Shown here piece after piece: positions 44,822-52,114 of a stretch of DNA of 64,000 nucleotides (its first letter is position 1; each line of letters begins with the position of its first letter). A program made the translations under genes and the position numbers. The notes beneath the pieces are model-generated. The model was given only the letters and a program-made list of their open reading frames with translations. It was not told where the DNA came from and ran no database searches. Source of the stretch: an uncultured Prevotellaceae bacterium (GTDB lineage Bacteria; Bacteroidota; Bacteroidia; Bacteroidales; Bacteroidaceae); contig ONMR01000008.1 in assembly GCA_900318995.1 (NCBI GenBank), positions 1 through 64,000 on the forward strand, read 5' to 3'.

Positions 44822-45836
44822 AAAACCCGTTGGGGTTTTTCTTCTGCCAGTTCCAACTGTCGCGCACCATCTCATCCAGTCCGTACTGCGCCTTCCAGCC
44901 CAGTTCACGCTCTGCCTTGGAGGGATCACTGTAGCATGTGGCTATATCTCCCGGACGACGGGGCTTGATGCTGTACGGAACCTTTACACCGTTAACTCTC
45001 TCAAATGCCTTGACCACATCCAGCACGGAATAGCCATGGCCGGTGCCCAGGTTGTAGAGTCCCAGTCCGCACTTGCGCTCAATTGCCTTGAGGGCGCACA
45101 CATGTCCGCGGGCCAGATCCACTACATGAATGTAATCACGTACGCCGGTGCCGTCAGGAGTATCGTAATCATTGCCGAATACTCCCAATTCATCGCGTTT
45201 TCCTACCGCAACCTGTGTCACGTAAGGCATCAGGTTGTTGGGTATGCCGTTGGGGTTCTCGCCTATCAGACCGCTCTCATGGGCGCCGATGGGGTTGAAG
45301 TAACGCAGCAACACCACGTTCCACTCCCTGTCGGCATACTGCATATCGGTCAACACCTGCTCAAGCATACTCTTGGTCCAGCCGTAAGGGTTGGTGCAGA
45401 CGCCTTTGGGGCACTCCTCGGTGATGGGGATTATCTGCGGATTGCCATAGACGGTGGCGCTCGATGAGAATATTATGTTCTTTACGCCGTGGTCACGCAT
45501 GGCCTGTACCAGCACCAGCGTACCGCTTATGTTGTTCTCATAATACTCAATGGGCTTGCTTACCGATTCTCCTACAGCCTTGAGCCCTGCAAAATGTATG
45601 CAGGCGTCAAACCTGTACTGCTCCAAGACCTTGTCCAGCCCCTTGCGGTCGCGTATATCGACCTTGTGGAAAGGTATCTCCGTTCCGCCCAATATCCTGG
45701 ATACACGTTTCAGACTCTCCGGGCTGGAGTTGCTCAGATTGTCCACAACCACTGCGGTATGACCCGCCTTGTAAAGCTCTATTATGGTGTGCGATCCTAT
45801 GAATCCCGCTCCACCGGTTACCAGAATATTCATCAA
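44820..45836 (-). CDS. galE: UDP-glucose 4-epimerase
   Basis: 338 residues, SDR fold. NILVTGGAGFIGSHTIIELY binds NAD; catalytic SSSATVYG and YGWTKSML (YxxxK); RYFNPIGAHESGLIGE is typical of GalE. It interconverts UDP-glucose/UDP-galactose. Its start overlaps the stop of the upstream hydrolase by 4 bp. Confidence 0.95.
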   Translation of the reverse strand: MMNILVTGGAGFIGSHTIIELYKAGHTAVVVDNLSNSSPESLKRVSRILGGTEIPFHKVDIRDRKGLDKVLEQYRFDACIHFAGLKAVGESVSKPIEYYENNISGTLVLVQAMRDHGVKNIIFSSSATVYGNPQIIPITEECPKGVCTNPYGWTKSMLEQVLTDMQYADREWNVVLLRYFNPIGAHESGLIGENPNGIPNNLMPYVTQVAVGKRDELGVFGNDYDTPDGTGVRDYIHVVDLARGHVCALKAIERKCGLGLYNLGTGHGYSVLDVVKAFERVNGVKVPYSIKPRRPGDIATCYSDPSKAERELGWKAQYGLDEMVRDSWNWQKKNPNGF

Positions 45837-46735
45837 TCAATCTTTTTCTTTTCTACTGTCCAATCCGGACGCTGCTCCAGGCCGCAGGGGTTTCCCTTAA
45901 GCATAGCTGCTGCCTCCTTGTCTCCCTTGAGCTGCCACTCAAGCCAAGCCAGCGCTGCAATTGAGAACTCACCGCCGTGAGGCTGGCCGTATGTGCCGCC
46001 GTGACCCACCGGATAGTTAACGGCAATGGCAGGAACATGATCGATTCGTTTGTAGTCGTCCATTCCGTTCTCATATGCTATATCGGTGGGACCACCCAGC
46101 AGATACATCACAGGAGTGTGAATCTTCTTGAGATCCTCCTTGGCCGGCATCGGCATTCCGGGTACTGCACCCGACGGATCGATGAACGAACCGCTGTTGC
46201 AGATCATGATGGCCTTGAGCCTGGGATCGGCTGCATTTACCAGTGTCTGCAGTCCGCCGCAAGACATTCCTGCAGCAGCTATGTTCTTGACGTCCAGCTT
46301 TCCGTAATACGGGCTGTTCTTATCGGCATTCTGAGCTATAGCCCAGTCCAGTCCCTCAATCTGCTGCTCTGCCTTGGACTGTGCTCCGCGGTAACGCTCG
46401 CCCTCTGCAGGCCAGTAACCTATGGCCACGACAAAGAATCCGTGCGATGCAATCTCGCTCAGGAAATTCTGATGCTCCCAGGGTGAGTTGGTGCAGGCAC
46501 CATTGCCCCATACCAGTATGGGGAGCGGATTGTTCTTACCGAACTTACTCAAATCTGCCGGGCGGAAAATGGTGTGTGCCTCCAGGCTTGGTTCCTCTAC
46601 CATGATTGCCTTGTATGGGCCGGTACCGCCATCCTCAACCGTACGGTTCTTGGTATAAGTCTCTGCCACCTGGGCCTTGCAGCCCGTCAAAAAAGCTGCA
46701 CCCAACAGCAAAAAAAGAATCTTTTTCATATTCAT
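45833..46735 (-). CDS. Alpha/beta-hydrolase lipoprotein
   Basis: 300 residues from MNMKKILFLLLGAAFLTGCK (lipobox LTGC); a GTG at 46765 lies within a repeat. Lipase/chlorophyllase-like fold: ILVWGNGACTNSPWEHQNFL (oxyanion side), nucleophile AAGMSCGGLQTLV (Ser in GMSCGG), late Asp in GGPTDIAYEN and His in NYPVGHGGTYG. Probably a secreted esterase acting on carbohydrate or lipid esters. First gene of the galE run. Confidence 0.82.
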   Translation of the reverse strand: MNMKKILFLLLGAAFLTGCKAQVAETYTKNRTVEDGGTGPYKAIMVEEPSLEAHTIFRPADLSKFGKNNPLPILVWGNGACTNSPWEHQNFLSEIASHGFFVVAIGYWPAEGERYRGAQSKAEQQIEGLDWAIAQNADKNSPYYGKLDVKNIAAAGMSCGGLQTLVNAADPRLKAIMICNSGSFIDPSGAVPGMPMPAKEDLKKIHTPVMYLLGGPTDIAYENGMDDYKRIDHVPAIAVNYPVGHGGTYGQPHGGEFSIAALAWLEWQLKGDKEAAAMLKGNPCGLEQRPDWTVEKKKID

Positions 46736-46767
46736 CATTGTTAATGTTAATATTTCCCGGTGCACAT

Positions 46768-46830
46768 AACTTTTGGGGGTATAGGGACCTGAAAGGTCCG
46801 TAGTTTCAGCTGCCTATACCCCCAAAAGTT
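46768..46830. repeat. Short 63-bp element with the A/B-type ends
   Basis: AACTTTTGGGGGTATAGG (46768-46785) and its perfect complement (46813-46830) enclose GGACC-TGAAA-GGTCC and CGTAGTTTCAG. The GTAGTTTCAG and the ends are shared with the full-length element at 50751-51025, so this looks like a deletion derivative. It lies between divergent genes. Confidence 0.8.
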
Positions 46831-46910
46831 CTTTCAAATTCACTTCAAAGATATGAAAAAAACACTTCATACAGGAATAAAGCATTAAATTAGCAACCTG
46901 AAACGTAGTA

Positions 46911-48155
46911 ATGAGAAGAGAAGATTTTGAGATAATGGCTCCGGTAGGCTCGTGGGAGAGTCTGGCCGCAGCTTTTCAGGCAGGTGCGGGATCCATCTAC
47001 TTCGGGGTGGAAAAGCTGAATATGCGTTCCCGCAGTGCCAGTCATTTCACCCTGGATGACCTTCGCGATATTGCATCACAGTGCAATGCACACGGTGTCC
47101 AGAGTTATCTGACCCTGAATACCGTAATGTACGGCGAGGACATCCCGCTGGTGCACGAGATTGTGGATGCTGCGTTGGCGGCGGGGATATCGGCCATAAT
47201 TGCGTGCGATATAGCCGTAATGACCTACTGCAACAAGGTCGGGATGGAAGTTCATCTGTCCACCCAACTCAATATAAGCAACATAGAGGCTCTCAAGTTC
47301 TACGCACAGTTTGCCGATGTGGTGGTCCTTGCACGAGAACTCAATCTGGACCAGGTGGCCGATATTCACAGGCAGATAATAGAGCAGGATATACGTGGAC
47401 CGAAAGGTGCTCTTATTCGCATTGAGATGTTCTGTCACGGAGCACTCTGTATGGCCATAAGCGGCAAGTGCTACCTGAGCCTGAATGAGATGAACGCCAG
47501 CGCCAACCGTGGGGCCTGCATGCAGATATGCCGCCGCGGATACATAGTCAAGGACCGCGAGACCGATATAGAGCTGGCCATCGAGAACCAGTACATAATG
47601 TCGCCCAAGGACCTCAAGACAATCCGCTTTATGGACCGGATGATAGAGGCTGGAGTGCAGGTGTTCAAGATTGAGGGTCGTGCCCGCGGCCCTGAATACG
47701 TACGCACCGTAACGGAGTGTTACAGCGAGGCAATCCAGGCTGTTCTGGACAGTCAATTCACCGATGAAAAGAAGGATATGTGGGACAAGCGCCTGGCTAC
47801 CGTATTCAACCGCGGATTCTGGGACGGCTACTATCTGGGTCAGCGCCTGGGCGAGTGGAACGATGTTTACGGATCACAGGCCACTGAGACCAAGGTCTAT
47901 GTGGGCAAGTGCACTGACTGGTTCTCGAAGATTGAGGTGGCGGAGTTCTCGATAGAGGCGGCACCCATAAGCGCCGGCGACAAGCTGATGGTAACCGGAG
48001 CCACTACCGGTTGCATCACTTTCAACCTGGATGATCCGCGCGTGGACCTCAAGACGGTAGAGACCGTACCGCAGGGAGTACGTGTATCGTTCAAGACCCC
48101 GGAGCGTGTGCGCCGCGGTGACAAACTGTTCAAAGTAATATCACGAACCAATTGA
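46911..48155 (+). CDS. Peptidase U32 family protein
   Basis: 414 residues. Opening IMAPVGSWESLAAAFQAGAGSIYFGVEKLNMR is the U32 start; MFCHGALCMAISGKCYLS and NRGACMQICRRGY carry the conserved cysteines, and FKIEGRARGPEYV closes the core. Recent members act in tRNA or rRNA hydroxylation (TrhP/RlhA type), rather than as collagenases. Promoter-like TAAATTAG lies upstream. 3 bp before GH51. Confidence 0.9.
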   Translation: MRREDFEIMAPVGSWESLAAAFQAGAGSIYFGVEKLNMRSRSASHFTLDDLRDIASQCNAHGVQSYLTLNTVMYGEDIPLVHEIVDAALAAGISAIIACDIAVMTYCNKVGMEVHLSTQLNISNIEALKFYAQFADVVVLARELNLDQVADIHRQIIEQDIRGPKGALIRIEMFCHGALCMAISGKCYLSLNEMNASANRGACMQICRRGYIVKDRETDIELAIENQYIMSPKDLKTIRFMDRMIEAGVQVFKIEGRARGPEYVRTVTECYSEAIQAVLDSQFTDEKKDMWDKRLATVFNRGFWDGYYLGQRLGEWNDVYGSQATETKVYVGKCTDWFSKIEVAEFSIEAAPISAGDKLMVTGATTGCITFNLDDPRVDLKTVETVPQGVRVSFKTPERVRRGDKLFKVISRTN

Positions 48156-48158
48156 AAT

Positions 48159-50744
48159 ATGAAAAATTTACTGACCATTGCCCTGTCGCTGCTGGCTGTA
48201 TCGGCCGGAGCACAGAATGAGTATGAGATTAAGGTTGAAAGCAAGCAGCCCAGCGGCATCATTGATGAGATGCTGTACGGACAGCTGTTTGAGCACATCT
48301 ACTTTAGCGCCAACAACGGTGTCTGGCAGGAGTTGATATACGGCCGCTCATTCGAGCCGGAGCAGTATCCCGGCATACCGCCGCGTGACGGCTATTTTGA
48401 CGGCTGGTACATGGATGATGACATGATACTGCACTCTCCCACACGTTACGAGCAGCCGTTGAGCATTGCCACCGTTGAGTCCGATGACTACGAAATCACC
48501 ATGGACCTTAACTGGCGCTCCTACAAGCTGGCCCGCCGTTCATGGAGCGGAGGCCTTATGGACATACGGTTTGCATTCGGTCAAAAGGCCGATGGAAGCG
48601 CATATTTTGCACGCATACACGACCCCTATTATGAGGGCCGTACATTCACTCCGGCACAGACCCAGTCACAGATAGACGCTGCCAACGAGGCCAATGCACG
48701 TGCCGCACTGCAGCAACAGAGCTCCACTGCCGATTTCTCAATCTGCGCCATGGAGGTGCGTGAGTCACAGGGATTCGGAGGCCGTCCCGGACGCCGCATG
48801 AATACGCTCTCTGCCTTGGCATCGGCCCCAGCCACAAAGGATCAGGTCAATGAGAACCAGGACTGGCACAAGCTGCGCATAAGCCGTAAGGGTGCCGATG
48901 TTACCATGTACTTTGACGACAAGGAGGTGGTAAAGTACAGCGGACTGGAGCAGACCGGTAAGAACGATTTGGTATTCTGGGTAAACTATACCGAGGCAAC
49001 ATACCGCAACATCACCGTAAAGAGCGGTGAGAAGACCGTTTTCAGCGGCACTCCCAAGGATGTGCAGATACCTGAGGTGGCTCCGGAATGGACCGCGTTC
49101 GGTGAGGGCAAGTATCGTCTTGTCAAGGACGATGCGGTGAACATGCGTTACTCACAGGAGATTACCGCCGGAAAGAAGGCTGAGGCAGGCATGGCACAGG
49201 GCCCACAGGACTTAAGTCCTTACGAGAAATATGTAGGTTCTATTTATGCTAAAGGTAAGGGTGAACTCATTGTAGGATTACGTGATTCAGAAGGAAATTT
49301 TGTGGCACGTAAGTCACTTGGCAAGGTAAGCAAAGAATGGAAGAAATATGACTTCACTCTTGTGCCTGGGTTTGGCGGACCAGGTAGTGAATCCTACAGC
49401 ATAGGCGACGGTTTAGTCAAAATGATTCATTTTAAGGGCGATTTTGCAGTTATGGTAAAAGGAGGTACAGTGCAGGTTGATATGGCCACCATGTCAACTC
49501 AGACCGGTAAGGACCTGGGCGGTTTCCGTCCCGACATTCTGCAGGCCGTAAAGGAACTGCATCCCACCTGTCTGCGCTGGCCGGGCGGCGGTTACGTGGC
49601 CCAGTATGACTGGCAATGGGGTATCGGTCCGCAGGAGAACCGTGAGCGCTGGGCACACTGGATGTGGATGGACTATGACCAGAACTGCTTTGGTACCGAT
49701 GAATTCATACGTTTTTGCCGTGAGGTCAACACCGAGCCTGTCATAGTGGTAAGCGTCAGGTTTGAGCGTCCGGCCAATGAATACGACCAGATCCTGCAGA
49801 ACGCCGTGAACTGGGTGCGTTACTGCAACGCTCCCGCCACTGATGAGTGGGGTGCAAAGCGTGCCGCCAACGGACACCCAGAGCCCTACAACGTAAAGTA
49901 CTGGGAGATAGACAATGAGATGTGGGAGATGGGTATTGACCGATACGAGAAATGCGTGCGTGATTTCAGCACCGCCATGCGAGAGGTTGATCCGTCAATC
50001 AAGATAATTGCTTGCGGCGGATTCGGCGAGGACGAGCAGTTTATTAAGCGCAGCGGTAATTATTTTGACTATCTGAGCCTGCACCACTACGAGCAGCAGG
50101 GCGGTTATGCCACCGGTCCTGTGCGTCTGGGACAGCAATATGACCGTTACGCCCAGATGATTGCAGCCGGTCCCAATCCCAACATCAAGCTCTTTATTTC
50201 AGAGTGGAACCTTAACAGCATTGATTGGCGCACAGGCCTCTTTGCCGGCGGATTCCTGAATATGTGCGAGGCCCGTGACGTTGTTGCAATGGGTGCAGCT
50301 GCCCTCTTTATACGCCGTACCGATGCCCCCGACTGGAACAACGCATTTATAAACTTTGACTATAAGGACCTGTTCAAGGCCCCCAACTGCCAGGTTACCG
50401 AACTCTGGTATGACCATTTCAGCAAGTATCGTCTGGCTTACAGCGGTGAGACCGGCAATGTGAGCGTAAGCACCACAATGTCAGAAAACGGAGCCGATGT
50501 AATAGTAAAGGTGGTCAACCCCACCGATGAGGCCGCCACCCTGCGCATCAAGGGAGACTGGGAAGGCGTAAGCAGCACCGAGTTCGAGTACTATGCCCCC
50601 GGCTCCCTGACCGTAGCCAACAGCATGGAGAACAAGAACGCAGTAGCGCTAAAGAAAACCAGCGCTTCCACCGATGGAAACGACGTAATCCTGAGCATCC
50701 CCGCACTTTCAGCAGGCGTCCTGACCATCACCAAAGCTTACTAA
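48159..50744 (+). CDS. Secreted GH51 alpha-L-arabinofuranosidase
   Basis: 861 residues with signal peptide (MKNLLTIALSLLAVSAGA). The family opening GIIDEMLYGQLFEHIYFSANNGVWQ is followed by an inserted carbohydrate-binding/jelly-roll region (about residues 80-440), then the barrel: CLRWPGGGYVAQYDW, acid/base YWEIDNEMWEMG (Glu near 586), nucleophile FISEWNLNS (Glu near 682). A GFGGRPGRR insert lies at about residue 205. Codons between about 49204 and 49465 are visibly AT-richer than the rest. Cleaves arabinose side chains of arabinoxylan or arabinan. Confidence 0.94.
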   Translation: MKNLLTIALSLLAVSAGAQNEYEIKVESKQPSGIIDEMLYGQLFEHIYFSANNGVWQELIYGRSFEPEQYPGIPPRDGYFDGWYMDDDMILHSPTRYEQPLSIATVESDDYEITMDLNWRSYKLARRSWSGGLMDIRFAFGQKADGSAYFARIHDPYYEGRTFTPAQTQSQIDAANEANARAALQQQSSTADFSICAMEVRESQGFGGRPGRRMNTLSALASAPATKDQVNENQDWHKLRISRKGADVTMYFDDKEVVKYSGLEQTGKNDLVFWVNYTEATYRNITVKSGEKTVFSGTPKDVQIPEVAPEWTAFGEGKYRLVKDDAVNMRYSQEITAGKKAEAGMAQGPQDLSPYEKYVGSIYAKGKGELIVGLRDSEGNFVARKSLGKVSKEWKKYDFTLVPGFGGPGSESYSIGDGLVKMIHFKGDFAVMVKGGTVQVDMATMSTQTGKDLGGFRPDILQAVKELHPTCLRWPGGGYVAQYDWQWGIGPQENRERWAHWMWMDYDQNCFGTDEFIRFCREVNTEPVIVVSVRFERPANEYDQILQNAVNWVRYCNAPATDEWGAKRAANGHPEPYNVKYWEIDNEMWEMGIDRYEKCVRDFSTAMREVDPSIKIIACGGFGEDEQFIKRSGNYFDYLSLHHYEQQGGYATGPVRLGQQYDRYAQMIAAGPNPNIKLFISEWNLNSIDWRTGLFAGGFLNMCEARDVVAMGAAALFIRRTDAPDWNNAFINFDYKDLFKAPNCQVTELWYDHFSKYRLAYSGETGNVSVSTTMSENGADVIVKVVNPTDEAATLRIKGDWEGVSSTEFEYYAPGSLTVANSMENKNAVALKKTSASTDGNDVILSIPALSAGVLTITKAY

Positions 50745-50750
50745 GCGAGC

Positions 50751-51025
50751 GAACTTTTTGGGGTATAGGTATCAGAAAACCTGCAACTTGTTGCAGCAGC
50801 CGAACCTTAGGTTTGACGAGCATTGGCGGAGGGCGTAAGCGGAGAGCCCACGGAGGATCCCGTTAAGAACGGCGCATGTCTGACGAACGTTAGACCCCGT
50901 AGGGGGCTATAAGGAGGAGTTCGACGTTTAGGGTCCGTAGGGGCTCGTAGTAGCCCGGAGCCGTTGTCTCGTCAAACCTAAGGTTCGGCGTGCGTAGTTT
51001 CAGATATCTATACCCCAAAAAGTTC
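50751..51025 (+). repeat. Structured repeat element, copy B (275 bp)
   Basis: Perfect 18-bp terminal inverted repeats GAACTTTTTGGGGTATAG (50751-50768; complement 51008-51025). Inside: hairpin CTGCAACTTGTTGCAG (50781-50796); a perfect 20-bp stem 50801-50820 with 50968-50987; and the core shared with copy A (CCGTTAAGAACGG hairpin, CCCCGTAGGGG, GAGTTCGACGTTTAGGGTC). No ORF. It fills the convergent GH51/dusB gap. Confidence 0.9.
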
Positions 51026-51030
51026 TCTTT

Positions 51031-52017
51031 CTAATACGAGCCCCATTGGGCAGTAATGCGGTCCATAATGGCAAACAGGTCGCTGACCGTTTCGGCCCGG
51101 AGCATCTCAATGCGGGTGTGGCGGAAATCCTCCAAACCTTTGAACAGGGGGCTGGCAGCCAGATGACGGCGAATGTGGACTATGCCGCGACGCTCGTCCA
51201 GACGCGCAATGCTGTCCAAGGTTTCCTGCTTGAGCACATCCATCTTCCACTGGAATCCCGGATCCTCCCAAAGCTGACCGGTCTCAAGATAATGCTTTAC
51301 CTCGCGGAAAATCCACGGCCGTCCGAAACTGCCGCGGCCTATCATGATGGCATCCACTCCATACCGGTCAAAACACTCCTTGGCACGCTCTGGAGTAGTA
51401 ATATCGCCGTTGCCGATGATTGGTATTTTGATTCGCGGATTATTCTTGACCTCACCTATCAGGGTCCAGTCGGCCTGTCCGGTGTACATCTGGGCACGGG
51501 TCCGCCCGTGAATGGTTAGTGCCCGGATGCCGCAGTCCTGCAGTTGCTCGGCCAGTTCAACAATAATCTTGCTCTCGTCGTTCCAGCCAAGACGGGTCTT
51601 TACCGTAACAGGAATCTTTACCGCATCCACCACGGCGCGCGTTATCTCAAGCATCTTGGGAATGTTCTGCAACATGCCGGCGCCGCCGCCCTTACCTGCC
51701 ACCTTCTTGACCGGGCAGCCAAAGTTAAGGTCCAGCACATCAGGGCCCGCAGCCTCAACCATCTTTGCGGCACCCACCATGGCATCGGTATCCTTGCCGT
51801 AAATTTGGATGGCCACCGGGCGCTCCTCATCACAGATGGTGAGTTTCTGCATGGAACGGTTCACCTCGCGTATCAGGGCATCGCTCGATACAAACTCGGT
51901 ATAGACCATATCGGCTCCGAACCGCTTGCACAGCAAACGGAAAGCCGGGTCCGTAACATCCTCCATCGGGGCCAGGAACACAGGTCTCTCCCCAAAATCT
52001 ATCTTTCCTATCTTCAT
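51031..52017 (-). CDS. dusB: tRNA-dihydrouridine synthase
   Basis: 328 residues, FMN TIM-barrel. It shows VFLAPMEDVTDPAFRLLCKRFGADMVYTEFVSSDAL, LDLNFGCPVKKVAGKGGGAGML (catalytic Cys), IHGRTRAQMYTG and IPIIGNGDITTPE, DAIMIGRGSFGRPWIFRE. It reduces uridines in tRNA. Divergent from GH95. Confidence 0.95.
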   Translation of the reverse strand: MKIGKIDFGERPVFLAPMEDVTDPAFRLLCKRFGADMVYTEFVSSDALIREVNRSMQKLTICDEERPVAIQIYGKDTDAMVGAAKMVEAAGPDVLDLNFGCPVKKVAGKGGGAGMLQNIPKMLEITRAVVDAVKIPVTVKTRLGWNDESKIIVELAEQLQDCGIRALTIHGRTRAQMYTGQADWTLIGEVKNNPRIKIPIIGNGDITTPERAKECFDRYGVDAIMIGRGSFGRPWIFREVKHYLETGQLWEDPGFQWKMDVLKQETLDSIARLDERRGIVHIRRHLAASPLFKGLEDFRHTRIEMLRAETVSDLFAIMDRITAQWGSY

Positions 52018-52076
52018 TTACAGTGCTAAATTACTGATTTCCCATACATCTGTGTCTATAGATTACAAAAAAAGAG

Positions 52077-52084
52077 TACTTTTG
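52077..52084 (+). promoter_or_regulatory. GH95 promoter -7 element
   Basis: TACTTTTG fits TAnnTTTG, 30 bp upstream of the GH95 ATG at 52115. It supports this start. Confidence 0.5.
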
Positions 52085-52114
52085 ACGATTATAAACAAAA
52101 CTAACCTGACCGAC

